Part shown: positions 29,273 to 39,021 of the stretch, piece by piece
Layout: each line of letters starts with the position of its first letter
How positions within the stretch are numbered: position 1 is the first letter of the stretch
NCBI GenBank assembly: GCA_013391845.1
Contig: CP058414.1
Coordinates: forward strand, 2,094,501-2,158,500
DNA: 64,000 nt
Origin: Pseudoalteromonas shioyasakiensis
GTDB taxonomy: Bacteria; Pseudomonadota; Gammaproteobacteria; Enterobacterales; Alteromonadaceae
Direction of reading: 5' to 3'
Program-made: the position numbers and the translations under genes
Notes under the pieces: generated by a model
Told to the model about the DNA's origin: nothing
The model's input: the letters and a program-made list of their open reading frames with translations, nothing else
Databases searched by the model: none

Positions 29273-29692
29273 GTGCGAACTAGTTTATTCACCGTGTTCC
29301 TTTTTAGTGTATTTTTAGCTGCATGTGATAGCCAAAGTATAGAAGAGGACAGCACAAGTACAAGTTGTGAGAACAATCGTCATTGTTATTACCCAAATAA
29401 TGCAGAAGCTTGGCTGAGTAACCCAGACATCAGCCCGGAAACGCCTTTTGCAATTAACTTAAAGCTGCCAAACGGGGCCAAAAATCTAGCTGCAAAACTT
29501 GAAGGTGTCACTATGTATATGGGATTCATCCCACTACAGTTTAAACGCAAAGGGCAGGTTTGGGTTGCTGACACTATGGTCGGAGCGTGTTCTGAACCTG
29601 TTATGACTTGGAAAATGACGCTTACTTATAATACTGTTGATAATCAGCCTCGTACTTTGTTTTATTATTTCGATTCAATTCAAACTCGCTAA
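29273..29692 (+). CDS. Predicted lipoprotein divergent from the cbb3 operon
   Basis: A 139-residue protein with lipoprotein signal TSLFTVFLFSVFLAACDS (lipobox LAAC). After a short linker with SCENNRHC, the domain PFAINLKLP...MYMGFIPLQFKRKGQVWVAD and a final VMTWKMTLTY resembles the FixH/YtkA-like beta fold by eye. If so, the Met and Cys residues could handle copper; this is inference. The start is GTG. It shares its upstream region with ccoN, so common oxygen control is plausible. Confidence 0.7.
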   Translation: MRTSLFTVFLFSVFLAACDSQSIEEDSTSTSCENNRHCYYPNNAEAWLSNPDISPETPFAINLKLPNGAKNLAAKLEGVTMYMGFIPLQFKRKGQVWVADTMVGACSEPVMTWKMTLTYNTVDNQPRTLFYYFDSIQTR

Positions 29693-29710
29693 CACCAACC
29701 GCTATTTTTA

Positions 29711-29748
29711 TTACTCACAGCTTCGAATTTCGCTGAAGCTGTGAGTAA
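29711..29748. terminator. Strong stem-loop after the lipoprotein gene
   Basis: TTACTCACAGCTTC and GAAGCTGTGAGTAA form a perfect 14-bp stem with a 10-base loop, 19 bases past the stop. No clear T run follows on the plus strand, so it may terminate, protect mRNA ends, or do something else. Confidence 0.5.
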
Positions 29749-30283
29749 CGTCATTACCTTGTCATTTATTTATACTTTAATGCTCTTCATTAAACGTATT
29801 TTTATACGTTAGTTTCAAACTGATGGAACAAAAGTAAAAAATCATCCTCTAATTCACTGTTTAACAGGCTAACTTTGTCTATTTAGTTAATTTTAGTGAA
29901 TAAGTATGGTTAGCAGTCTTACCAAGCTTTTACGGTTTTTATAACGTGGTGTGATCAACTTGTAAAAATTTCATTTGTAGCACTAATTGGGCTTTAGTTA
30001 CACTTGATTACAAAGTGCGTGCAATTGATTTCAATCATGTTTTTTTTGCTACTAAAGAATCTTACCTTTCTGATATAGAAGTGTTTTTTTCTGTTAACAT
30101 TGATACATCATGAAACCTTATTACCTTAAATGGGTCCGTCATTTTTGTGGTGTTTTTTATTTAATCTTCCATTCAGTTTTCGTTCAGTTAACTAAGCCTA
30201 AGTTGCCCTCCGCTGACTCGTGATTCTAATAATAACGAGCGCTACCTGATTAAAGGTAAATTTCCAACAAGTAGGGTTTTCAC
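29749..30283. other. Long leader region of the TonB-dependent receptor gene
   Basis: About 535 AT-rich bases with no convincing gene. It contains an FNR/CRP-like site at 30025-30038 and a run of eight T residues just after it. AGGG precedes the receptor ATG. The size suggests a controlled or long-leader promoter for a highly expressed gene. Confidence 0.5.
30025..30038 (+). promoter_or_regulatory. Candidate FNR/CRP-type site upstream of the TonB receptor
   Basis: TTGATTTCAATCAT matches 9 of 10 specified positions of TTGAT-N4-ATCAA. It is about 245 bases before the receptor start. Confidence 0.45.
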
Positions 30284-32876
30284 ATGAAAAAATCAATTCT
30301 TGGTTTAGCTGTTGTTTCAGCAATCCCAATGTTTTCAAGCATGCAAGTTTTAGCTGCTGATGATGCAGCAGAGTCTATTGAAAAAATTCAAGTTACAGGT
30401 TCTCGCATTAAGCGTACCGATATGGAGACGTCTAGTCCTGTAACTTTAATCGGCGCAGATGACATCAAAGCAATGGGTGCATCAAGCATCGATGGCGTTC
30501 TACAAAAAATGACTGCAGCAAGCGGTGCGATGACTAACCCTGCTGTTAACAACGGTTCAGGCGGTAACGCACGTGTTGACCTACGTGGTTTAGGCGCACA
30601 ACGTACTCTAGTACTAGTTAATGGTCGTCGTATGATCAACTCTGGTACTGGTGCAGCATCTACTGTTGACTTAAACACAATCCCAGTATCAATGATTAAG
30701 CAAGTTGAAGTACTAAAAGACGGCGCATCTGCTGTATACGGTACTGACGCGGTAGCTGGTGTTGTTAACATCATCTTAAAAGACGACTTCGAAGGTCTAG
30801 ACATGAACCTTAACGGTGCTATCACTGGTGAAGGCGATGCAGACGAAACGTCTTTCGATATCACAATGGGTTCAAGCTTTGACCGTGGTAACGTTGTAAT
30901 TGGTTTACAATACACTGACCGTGGCGATGCTTCTCAAGCAGACCGTGATTTCTCTGATTGTCCAATCGAAGAAGATTACGATAACGGTAGCTTCTACTGT
31001 GGTGGTTCTTCTTACACGCCTTTCGGTCACGTTTGGGCTGAAAATGCAAGCTTACAAGGTCAAGCAGACGGCGAGTGGCACGACTTCACTTCAGCAGGTG
31101 ATGCTTACAACTACTCAGCAACAAGCTACCTTTACACGCCAATGCGTCGTTTAAACCTAACAGGTATCGGCCACTTTGACGTAACTGATGAAACGCGTTT
31201 AGTTTCTGAGTTCACTTACTCTAAGCGTTGGTCAACTCAACAAATGGCTCCACAGCCAGTATGGTTTGACTTCACTTATGATGCAGAAACAATGGGTGAT
31301 TCACTTCTTTCTCACGGTGTAGCTGACGGTGAAGACATCTCTTACGGTCGTCGTATGACTGATGTTGGTCCTCGTGGTTATGAGCAAGTTGTTGACACAG
31401 TTTCGCGCAGTAATCGGTCTTGACGGTGCATTCGACAATGGTTGGGGCTGGGATACTTCAGTAGTATTCGGTCGTAACGACTCAGTTGACCGCGCAACTA
31501 ACCTACTAAACATGGGTTCAATCCAAGACGCAATCGAAGAGGGTGACTTTAATCCACTTGATCAAGCTGATTGGTCAGGTAGCAACCTTGCACAGTACAA
31601 CTACACTGAAAACAATTCAGGTGGTAGCCAATTATTAGTTCTTTCTGCTGGCCTTAACGGTGAAGTAATGGAACTTCCTGCTGGTTACGTTGGTTTCGCT
31701 GCTGGTATCGAGCGTCGTGAAGAAAAAGCATGGTACGTTCCAGATTCACTAACTTCACAAGGTCTTGCAAATGACCCACGTGTTGAGCCAACTGGTGGTC
31801 GTTTTGACGTAAACGAAGCTTACGTAGAATTCGCTGTTCCACTTCTAGCTGATGCACCATTTGCACAAATGGTTGACTTAAGCGCTGCTGTTCGTGCATT
31901 CGATTACAGCACATTTGGTTCAGATGAGACTTGGAAACTTGGTCTAACTTGGCGTGTAAATGACGAACTAATGCTACGTGCTGTTCGTTCAACTGCATTC
32001 CGTGCTCCTACAGTATCTGAGCTTTACCAAGGTAAATCACCTTCATTCGAACAAGTAAACTTCCCTGGTGCACAAGACCAAGCTGAAGTAACTGTTGGTG
32101 GTAACGACCAATTAACTCCAGAGCTTGCTGATACAGTAACAGCTGGTTTCGTATACGCTCCAGAGTGGTTAGATGGTTTCTCAATGACTGTTGACTACTA
32201 CGAAATTGAAATCGAAAACTCAATTTCAAGCGTAAACAACCAATACATCGTTGAAAACTGTCTTGATGCTTCTACGGGCGCATACAAGAACCAAGATACT
32301 GCACTATGTCAGTCTTCTGCAATCAACTTCAACCAAAGCACTGGTCGCATTAGCTTCAATAACCAATTACAAAACATTGGTAACGAATCTACTAAAGGTT
32401 ACGACGTAAACTTCAAGTATGCATTTGAAGCTGCAGGTCTTAACTGGCGCACAGGTCTTGATGTAACTATCCTTGATGAGTACATCGTTGATTCAGGCAC
32501 AAGCACAATCGATTACACAGGTCTTGTAACTTCAGGTATCGGTAGCTACGCGAAAGTTAAGTCTAACTTCACTCTTAACGCGTCTGGCGACAACTGGGAT
32601 GCACAATACCAAGCACGTATGATCGACGGCTTAGACAGCTATGCATGTCTTGCTGACGATAGCGAATGTCTAGTACCAAGTGTTGGTACTGTTGTATACC
32701 ACGACATCAGTGGTTCATACATCCTGAACGACACAGTGTCATTCTCTGCAGGTGTTAACAACTTATTCGATAAGCAAGCACCTTACTACTCAGGTAACAA
32801 TGACTCAAACACTGACCCGTACACATACGATGTACTAGGTCGTCGTTTCTTCGCTGGTATGAACGTTAAGTTCTAA
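30284..32876 (+). pseudogene. TonB-dependent outer-membrane receptor, single-base frameshift
   Basis: The gene would encode a receptor of about 864 residues: signal peptide (MKKSILGLAVVSAIPMFSS...VLA), a TonB-box-like IEKIQVTGSRIKR, a plug (SSIDGVLQKM, VDLRGLGAQRTLVLVNGRR, DGASAVYGTDAVAGVVNII) and a barrel ending DVLGRRFFAGMNVKF. The frame breaks at about 31397-31404: the first frame ends soon after EQVVDT, the other continues FRAVIGLDGAFDNGW. The span is 3 x 864 + 1 bases, so a single extra base explains it. Codon use is strongly biased toward forms such as GGT, CGT, AAC and TTC, as in highly expressed genes, and no other damage is seen. That makes a sequencing error or very recent mutation likely. 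The substrate is unknown. Confidence 0.9.
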
Positions 32877-32896
32877 TCTAGTTTGAAATGATTACT

Positions 32897-32924
32897 AAGG
32901 CCCAGTTTTTACTGGGCCTTTTTT
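32897..32924 (+). terminator. Intrinsic terminator after the TonB receptor gene
   Basis: AAGGCCCAG, loop TTTTTA, CTGGGCCTT, then T residues. Confidence 0.9.
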
Positions 32925-32984
32925 ATTGTCTGAAAGTATATCAACGCGTAAACTATAAGGGTACTTTTAACAAACGAGGCGATA

Positions 32985-34370
32985 TTGCTTAAACAAGACG
33001 AGAACTTATCTTTTATTATCGAGCCTGAGCTTAAACCACGCACAGAGCAACGACTCGACCTATATTTCTCCATTCCGAATGAAATGAGTGTTAATCCACA
33101 AACACTGAGTGAAGAATCATTCTTTAATAACAATTTTAAATCGCATCTTGCGTATAACGCTAACAACATTCACTTACCCTTAGTGAGAAGTCGCTTTGTT
33201 AGTAAAAACAAAGGTGAACAGCAAGATTATCGGCAAAACTTAAACTTGTATTGTTATCAAGTTCGACTAGCACTGAATGCCGATATTAAAGACACCCTAA
33301 AACACCAAGAAGCCGAAGAGTTTTATCCTGCCGCTATCGAATTGTGCGAGCAAACCAAAGGCTTGTTGAAAAAGCTAAGGCGCTATACCCCAGATGATGA
33401 AAAGCTACTGCCGTTTTATAAAAACGCCGATAACTACTTAAGTTGGCATGTAGAGCAGTCATTTTTGAAACTACTAGATGAAGGGCCGCGCAGTAGTGAT
33501 TTTGCAAAAGAGCGCAGCGAGCTTTTAGAGTTTTGTAAAGCAGAAAACAGTTACCGAGAAGAACAAGAGTATAACTCGCAATCAACACTTGAAGATGCAA
33601 ATCGTATCACTAATAAAATGCGTTTATTACAACGTTTAATTGAGCATGGGGTAGTGCTTACTCGTAGCACCCGTCATTTAAACAGTTATTTAAAACGTAT
33701 GGTAAAGGGTACTGTAACTGCTGTGATCATGGCATTTGTGATGTTAGTTGTATTAAATGCACGTTCAAATTTTACCGAAGTAACAGCGACGTTGATTTTG
33801 ATCTTAGGTGTGATTTATGGTCTTCGTGAAATATTCAAAGAAGATATTACACGGGTGATCTGGCGAGCGATTGTTAGAGGCCGACCAAAGTGGCGCTTTC
33901 AGTTTAAAAACAGTATTACTAAAGAGAAGATCGCAAGCCAATACATTTGGCTTGAATACACAAGCTTTAAACGTATTCCGAAAGCTGTGAGAAAAATCTT
34001 TTCTAAGCGCCGGCATCAAAATAAACAGGCTGCACAGTGGCTACATTTTGCAAGTGAAACACATGTCAGTGCCAAGGCGTTTTTACCCGGATATGATACG
34101 CTTCAACAAACCATGCAATTTAGCTTGGCACCGTTTGCTCGCTACTTAAAGCGAGGCGAAGGTAAGCTCTATCATCTTGATAGCAATAAAATCTCTAAGA
34201 AAGCGGTAGAGAGGCGTTATCAATTAAATGTTGTATTAGTGTTTACCCATAGCGAAGACGAGACTTTGTATCAGCGTTACAAGATTACGTTAAATCGCAG
34301 CAAGATTGTCAATATTGAGCGGATTTACTCGCAAACTGACATTTTGAAAGAAAAGATAAATGATGAATGA
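32985..34370 (+). CDS. Hypothetical membrane protein, 461 residues
   Basis: I do not recognise the family. The N-terminal 240 residues are soluble and mostly helical, with charged heptad-like stretches (SELLEFCKAENSYREEQEYN, RITNKMRLLQRLIEHG). Two adjacent membrane helices follow (about residues 247-283: TVTAVIMAFVMLVVLNA and ATLILILGVIYGLREIF). The C-terminal 170 residues are basic and soluble, including RRHQNKQAAQWLHFASETHV. The start is TTG behind GAGG, 5 bases away. It is a single gene facing the BamE-like gene; the last codons run into three copies of ATGATGA. Confidence 0.72.
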   Translation: MLKQDENLSFIIEPELKPRTEQRLDLYFSIPNEMSVNPQTLSEESFFNNNFKSHLAYNANNIHLPLVRSRFVSKNKGEQQDYRQNLNLYCYQVRLALNADIKDTLKHQEAEEFYPAAIELCEQTKGLLKKLRRYTPDDEKLLPFYKNADNYLSWHVEQSFLKLLDEGPRSSDFAKERSELLEFCKAENSYREEQEYNSQSTLEDANRITNKMRLLQRLIEHGVVLTRSTRHLNSYLKRMVKGTVTAVIMAFVMLVVLNARSNFTEVTATLILILGVIYGLREIFKEDITRVIWRAIVRGRPKWRFQFKNSITKEKIASQYIWLEYTSFKRIPKAVRKIFSKRRHQNKQAAQWLHFASETHVSAKAFLPGYDTLQQTMQFSLAPFARYLKRGEGKLYHLDSNKISKKAVERRYQLNVVLVFTHSEDETLYQRYKITLNRSKIVNIERIYSQTDILKEKINDE

Positions 34371-34384
34371 TGAATGATGAAAAA

Positions 34385-34402
34385 GGGTGGCCTTGGCCAC
34401 CC
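34385..34402 (-). terminator. Terminator of the mfd-csiV-lipoprotein unit
   Basis: GGGTGGCC, loop of two bases, GGCCACCC. On the minus strand it is followed by TTTTT. It lies between convergent genes. Confidence 0.8.
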
Positions 34403-34410
34403 ACTAGGGT

Positions 34411-34674
34411 TTATTTAGCGTCTAAACCTGTTTTGCTGTAAAGCGATACTTTGTCTGATACTAGGGTAATTTCAATGTTTTTGTCTTTGTTACCCCAAAT
34501 ACAGTTAGTGTGTAGTGTTTTTTCTTCACACTTATCAGCAGAGCCTAAAATAGCTTCAACTTCAGTTTTATCCATGCCAATTTCAATTTTTTCGTAGTTT
34601 TCTAGACTTACTTTTGAACAGCCAGCTAAAGTAAGTGCCGCAGCAGCTGCTGCAATTGCCATATATTTTTTCAT
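34411..34674 (-). CDS. Small BamE/SmpA-like lipoprotein
   Basis: An 87-residue lipoprotein: signal KKYMAIAAAAAALTLAGCS with lipobox LAGC, then NYEKIEIGMDKTEVEAILG, which is the BamE/SmpA-type opening (helix-turn with GM-x-K-x-x-V). A Cys pair (KCEEKTLHTNC) may form a disulfide. True BamE is usually longer, so this is a relative with unknown role. I prefer the ATG at 34674, with GGA nearby, over one four codons upstream. Confidence 0.75.
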   Translation of the reverse strand: MKKYMAIAAAAAALTLAGCSKVSLENYEKIEIGMDKTEVEAILGSADKCEEKTLHTNCIWGNKDKNIEITLVSDKVSLYSKTGLDAK

Positions 34675-34685
34675 AATTGTATCCA

Positions 34686-35519
34686 TTAATGGTTGTAGCG
34701 TCTTATTTGCAAGATCATACCCATACGAGGGTGATCAAAATAATGTATCTCGTTACTGATCACACGTTTAAATTGTGAAAAACGTGCTTTTTCATAATCA
34801 CCGTTTTCTAGACGCTGACTAATATCAAAATCTGCATTTATAAATAGGTAGTGACGAACATAAATTTTCATTAAACCGTCTAATTCCCACTCTGGCACGT
34901 TTTGTAGCTGGTCGGGAATAAAACGTTCAGTAGGATCGATCAAACTGATAAAATCGTTATTTTCATTTTCAAGTGATCTTGTGTTTTTTGCTAAGTGTTC
35001 TCCAGCAAATAAGCGGATGCTTGGTGCACTTCTTTCACTCATTTCAGGAAAACGCCATCCTGTATGCAAAATAGGAGATAAGCCCTTTTTATCAAGCTGG
35101 TCTTTTTGATCAACAAACTGTAATTGCTCTGGTGCAATTAGATATATTTCGTCAGTATCTTCACGCGGTTCAACAACGGGTGTAACAGGCAGTTGATTAT
35201 AACTAGCTAAAAAATCAACACTGTCATCACACACATTAGAATGAGGGTTGGTATTGACTAAAGAGTCGGTAAACGAATCAGAGCGAAAGCGGTTATCACC
35301 TTCAATACAAGCCTGTTTCGCTTGTGCTGTGTACGCAGGAGATAATATATCTTTGCTACGCTTAGCCTTGATTTCATCGTGTTTTAGACTGAAATCTTCT
35401 TGTAAGTAGGGAGCTGGGCGCTGTTTATAAATAAGAACTTCAATTTCAAACCAACGTGTTGCATATGATGAGCTTGTAAATAAGCAACAAAGCAATATTA
35501 AACTATTTCTAAACAACAT
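34686..35519 (-). CDS. csiV: CsiV-like periplasmic protein (DUF2803)
   Basis: A 277-residue protein with signal peptide (LFRNSLILLCCLFTSSSYA) and the family opening RWFEIEVLIYKQRP. VRHYLFINADFDI and GMILQIRRY near the end are also typical. In Vibrio cholerae CsiV binds peptidoglycan and supports PBP1A-driven wall synthesis. The gene lies directly after mfd there too. Here its start overlaps the mfd stop by one base, so the two are coupled. Residue-level function is not visible. Confidence 0.78.
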   Translation of the reverse strand: MLFRNSLILLCCLFTSSSYATRWFEIEVLIYKQRPAPYLQEDFSLKHDEIKAKRSKDILSPAYTAQAKQACIEGDNRFRSDSFTDSLVNTNPHSNVCDDSVDFLASYNQLPVTPVVEPREDTDEIYLIAPEQLQFVDQKDQLDKKGLSPILHTGWRFPEMSERSAPSIRLFAGEHLAKNTRSLENENNDFISLIDPTERFIPDQLQNVPEWELDGLMKIYVRHYLFINADFDISQRLENGDYEKARFSQFKRVISNEIHYFDHPRMGMILQIRRYNH

Positions 35520-38500
35520 TAATGGCTAACCTTTTTCTCAAAATCTGCAATCATTGCAGTGACCATTTTTAAGCGTTCACGAGCGTTGGCTTCGCTAATT
35601 GCAAAGCGCAGTTTGTTTGCGCCATCCATTTTATACACCTGCGGTGCACTTTGTATCAAACCAATGATGAAGCTAGGGTTAACCTTTGTATGCTGGCTAA
35701 ACTCAAAATAGCCACCTTTCGGGTTTGCTTCAATCTTCTTAATGCCAAGATTACTTGCTTGTAGTTTTAATTGCTGCAAACTGAATAAGTTTTTCGTAGC
35801 ATCAGGCAGTAGGCCAAAACGGTCAATCAACTCTACTTGTAATTCGTCCATGTCATTGAGATTAGCACAGCTTGCAATGCGTTTATAGATACCTAATCGC
35901 GCATTTACATCATGAATATAATCATCGGGTAATAATGCAGGTAGCTTTAAGTCAACTTCAGTTTGCTGGCCAAGTAAGTTCTCTAGGGTTGGCTCTTTGC
36001 CTTCTTTTAGCGAGTTTACAGCTTGCTCAAGCATCTCCATATACAAGCTAAAGCCAATGGTTTGCATTTGACCTGATTGATCGTCACCTAGCAGCTCACC
36101 GGCACCCCTAATTTCTAAGTCGTGAGTTGCGAGCGCAAAACCTGCACCCAGGTCTTCCAGAGACTCAATCGCTTCTAATCGTTTAACGGCATCTTTACTC
36201 AGTGATTTAGGGTTACCAGTCAGGAGGTATGCATAGGCTTGATGGTGGCTGCGGCCAACACGACCACGTAACTGATGCAGCTGCGCAAGGCCAAGCTTAT
36301 CTGCTCTATCCATAATAATGGTGTTTGCAGTGGGTACATCGATACCGGTTTCGATAATAGTGGTACACACAATCACGTTATATTTTTGGTGATAAAAATC
36401 ACTCATAATTTGCTCAAGCTCACGCTCGCGCATTTGGCCATGTGCTGTTGTTACGCTAGCTTCAGGAACCCATTCACTTATTTCTTCAGCAACTCGGTCG
36501 ATAGTTTCAACATTATTATGTAAGAAATACACCTGACCACCGCGTTTAATTTCACGCAGAATTGCTTCGCGAATAAGTTCTGCATCTCTTTGTCTAACAA
36601 AGGTTTTAACCGCTAAACGTTTCGCAGGCGGTGTGGCTATGATTGACAGGTCACGCATACCACTCATTGCCATGTTTAATGTACGTGGAATAGGGGTCGC
36701 AGTGAGTGTTAAAATATCGACATCGGCACGTAATGCTTTGATTTTCTCTTTTTGACGCACACCAAAACGGTGCTCTTCATCAACAATCAATAAACCAAGA
36801 TCTTTAAATTGAATATCTTGTTGGATCAGTTTATGAGTACCAATAACAATATCTAATTTACCCTCAGCCATTTTTTCAAGCGTGTCTTTTTGCTCTTTTG
36901 TTGAGTTGAAGCGTGATAAAACGCCAACTTCAATAGGTAAATCGGCAAAACGGTCTTTAAAGTTTTCATAATGTTGCTGAGCAAGCAGTGTCGTTGGCAC
37001 AAGTACAGCAACTTGCTTGTTATCATTTACGGCAACAAAAGCAGCCCGCATGGCCACTTCTGTTTTACCAAAGCCTACGTCACCACATACTAAACGATCC
37101 ATTGCCTGTTTACTTTGCATATCTCCAAGCACAGATTCAATGGCATTACGTTGATCATCGGTTTCTTCAAATGGGAAGCTGTCGCTAAACTGACGGTAAG
37201 CACTGCCATCAAGCTTAAACTTATTACCTGGTTTAGCTTGGCGTTTAGCGTAAATGTCTAATAATTCTGCGGCGACATCACGAACTTTTTCAGCGGCACG
37301 TTTCTTGGCTTTTTCCCATGCATCGGAGCCCAATTTATGGAGCGGGGCAGAGGCCTCTTCGCCACCAGAATAACGGCTAAGCATATGTAACGCAGAAACA
37401 GGTACGTATAGTTTTGCCTCGTTGGCGTAGATGATCGTAACAAACTCAGTAATTACACCGGCAGCATCAATTGTTTCAAGCCCTTGGTAGCGGCCTACAC
37501 CATGATCAAGGTGAACAATTGGCTGGCCTTCACGCAGTTCAGCAAGATTACGAATAAGTGCATCTTGGCTGGCTTCGTATTTATGTTTACGACGTCTACG
37601 TTGCGATACTTTAATGCCTAATAATTCTTGTTCAGTGATAATGGTTAAACGCGGTTTACCGTCTAACACCACACTTTGTTCAAGTGGCGATACTATTAAG
37701 CCAACATCACTAGCACTATTTGTAAAATCGCTGAAAGACTCGAATTCTTTGAGCTTTAAACCACTTGGTTTTAATAGTGTCAGTAAAGATTCGCGACGTC
37801 CGTCAGATTCAACCGACAGCAGTACGCGGCCTTTTTGTTTTTTCTCACTAGCAACATAGTTAATTAAACCTTGGTAAGGCTCATGTAGCTTATGATCTAT
37901 ACGTACGTTTGGTAGCTCTTTACTGGCAAGGTTTGTATGGCCTGCTTTAGTGCCTAGTTTCGCTTGAGATAAACGAATACGTGCGTATTTACCAAACTCA
38001 CCAAAGAGTTCATTAACGCTTTGATATAGTTTTACAGGTTCAAGTAAAGGCCTAAGTGGATCAACACGGCGGTTTTCATAGCGAACATTTACATCATGCC
38101 AAAATTGATCAGCAGCATGTTCAATATCGCCAAAATGCATAAACGTCGTATTGCTAGGTAAGTAATCGAATATAGTTGCCAATTCATCAAAGAACAGAGG
38201 CATATAATATTCTATACCGGCAGGCCATGTACCTTTGGTGACCTGCATATAAATTGAGTCTTGCTCAGAGCTTGCGCCAAATTGCTCACGATAATTGATA
38301 CGAAAACGCTCAATGTCAGAGTCGTTAGTTGGAAACTCATGAGCTGGTAATAGCTCAATTTTGTCTACTTTTTCATCTGAACGCTGGCTTTCAACATCAA
38401 ATAAACGAATGCTGTCGAGCTCATCATCAAAAAAGTCTAAACGGAATGGGTGAGGGCTACCCATAGGATACAAGTCAACGATAGAGCCACGGATAGCATA

Positions 38501-38992
38501 TTCACCATGCTCCATCACTTGTTGTACATGCAAATAGCCTGCTTGTTCAAGATTTTCACGTAGAGTGTGCGTATCTAAGGTATCACCCACTTTAAAGTTA
38601 AGGGTTGACCCATAAATAAATGATGCTGGCGCTGTACGAAGCATCAAAGTTGATACAGGTACGATTAAAACACTTTGTTGTTCTTTTTTTAATGTGTTTA
38701 ACGTGGCTAAGCGTGCAGAAATAATATCTTGGTGTGGTGAAAAATGATCATAAGGCAGCGTTTCCCAGTCAGGAAAGACCATGACTGGGTTTTCAGGCAA
38801 TAGAAATTCTAACTCAGTTTCAAGGCGTAGGGCGCTTGGCGTATCTGGGGTGACTATCACAACCAGCTCGTTGTGTTGTTTTACACCTTCTGCGATGGCG
38901 ATGCTAAGTCCGCTACCAGTAAGTTGTCCCCATTGAATTTTATCTTTCTCAGATTTTACCCAAGGCAATGCTGCCCATTGCGCAAACGCCAT
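35519..38992 (-). CDS. mfd: Mfd, transcription-repair coupling factor
   Basis: A 1157-residue DNA translocase that removes stalled RNA polymerase and recruits UvrA. The N-terminal UvrB-like region includes PVMVFPDWETLPYDHFSPH. The polymerase-binding domain holds IVHLDHGVGRYQGLETID. The helicase has Walker A CGDVGFGKTEVAMRAAF, the DEEH box LIVDEEHRFGV, LTATPIPRTLNMAMSG and RGRVGRSHHQAYAY. The C-terminal TRCF domain ends the protein. Full length and all motifs intact. Followed by csiV with a one-base overlap. Confidence 0.97.
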   Translation of the reverse strand: MAFAQWAALPWVKSEKDKIQWGQLTGSGLSIAIAEGVKQHNELVVIVTPDTPSALRLETELEFLLPENPVMVFPDWETLPYDHFSPHQDIISARLATLNTLKKEQQSVLIVPVSTLMLRTAPASFIYGSTLNFKVGDTLDTHTLRENLEQAGYLHVQQVMEHGEYAIRGSIVDLYPMGSPHPFRLDFFDDELDSIRLFDVESQRSDEKVDKIELLPAHEFPTNDSDIERFRINYREQFGASSEQDSIYMQVTKGTWPAGIEYYMPLFFDELATIFDYLPSNTTFMHFGDIEHAADQFWHDVNVRYENRRVDPLRPLLEPVKLYQSVNELFGEFGKYARIRLSQAKLGTKAGHTNLASKELPNVRIDHKLHEPYQGLINYVASEKKQKGRVLLSVESDGRRESLLTLLKPSGLKLKEFESFSDFTNSASDVGLIVSPLEQSVVLDGKPRLTIITEQELLGIKVSQRRRRKHKYEASQDALIRNLAELREGQPIVHLDHGVGRYQGLETIDAAGVITEFVTIIYANEAKLYVPVSALHMLSRYSGGEEASAPLHKLGSDAWEKAKKRAAEKVRDVAAELLDIYAKRQAKPGNKFKLDGSAYRQFSDSFPFEETDDQRNAIESVLGDMQSKQAMDRLVCGDVGFGKTEVAMRAAFVAVNDNKQVAVLVPTTLLAQQHYENFKDRFADLPIEVGVLSRFNSTKEQKDTLEKMAEGKLDIVIGTHKLIQQDIQFKDLGLLIVDEEHRFGVRQKEKIKALRADVDILTLTATPIPRTLNMAMSGMRDLSIIATPPAKRLAVKTFVRQRDAELIREAILREIKRGGQVYFLHNNVETIDRVAEEISEWVPEASVTTAHGQMRERELEQIMSDFYHQKYNVIVCTTIIETGIDVPTANTIIMDRADKLGLAQLHQLRGRVGRSHHQAYAYLLTGNPKSLSKDAVKRLEAIESLEDLGAGFALATHDLEIRGAGELLGDDQSGQMQTIGFSLYMEMLEQAVNSLKEGKEPTLENLLGQQTEVDLKLPALLPDDYIHDVNARLGIYKRIASCANLNDMDELQVELIDRFGLLPDATKNLFSLQQLKLQASNLGIKKIEANPKGGYFEFSQHTKVNPSFIIGLIQSAPQVYKMDGANKLRFAISEANARERLKMVTAMIADFEKKVSH

Positions 38993-39021
38993 TTACTACT
39001 CCTTTAAACTGTTTTTACTGC

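Noticed and set aside
34360..34380. Three copies of ATGATGA at the end of the 461-residue gene
   Set aside because: Short low-complexity stretch overlapping the stop; likely slippage with no visible role.
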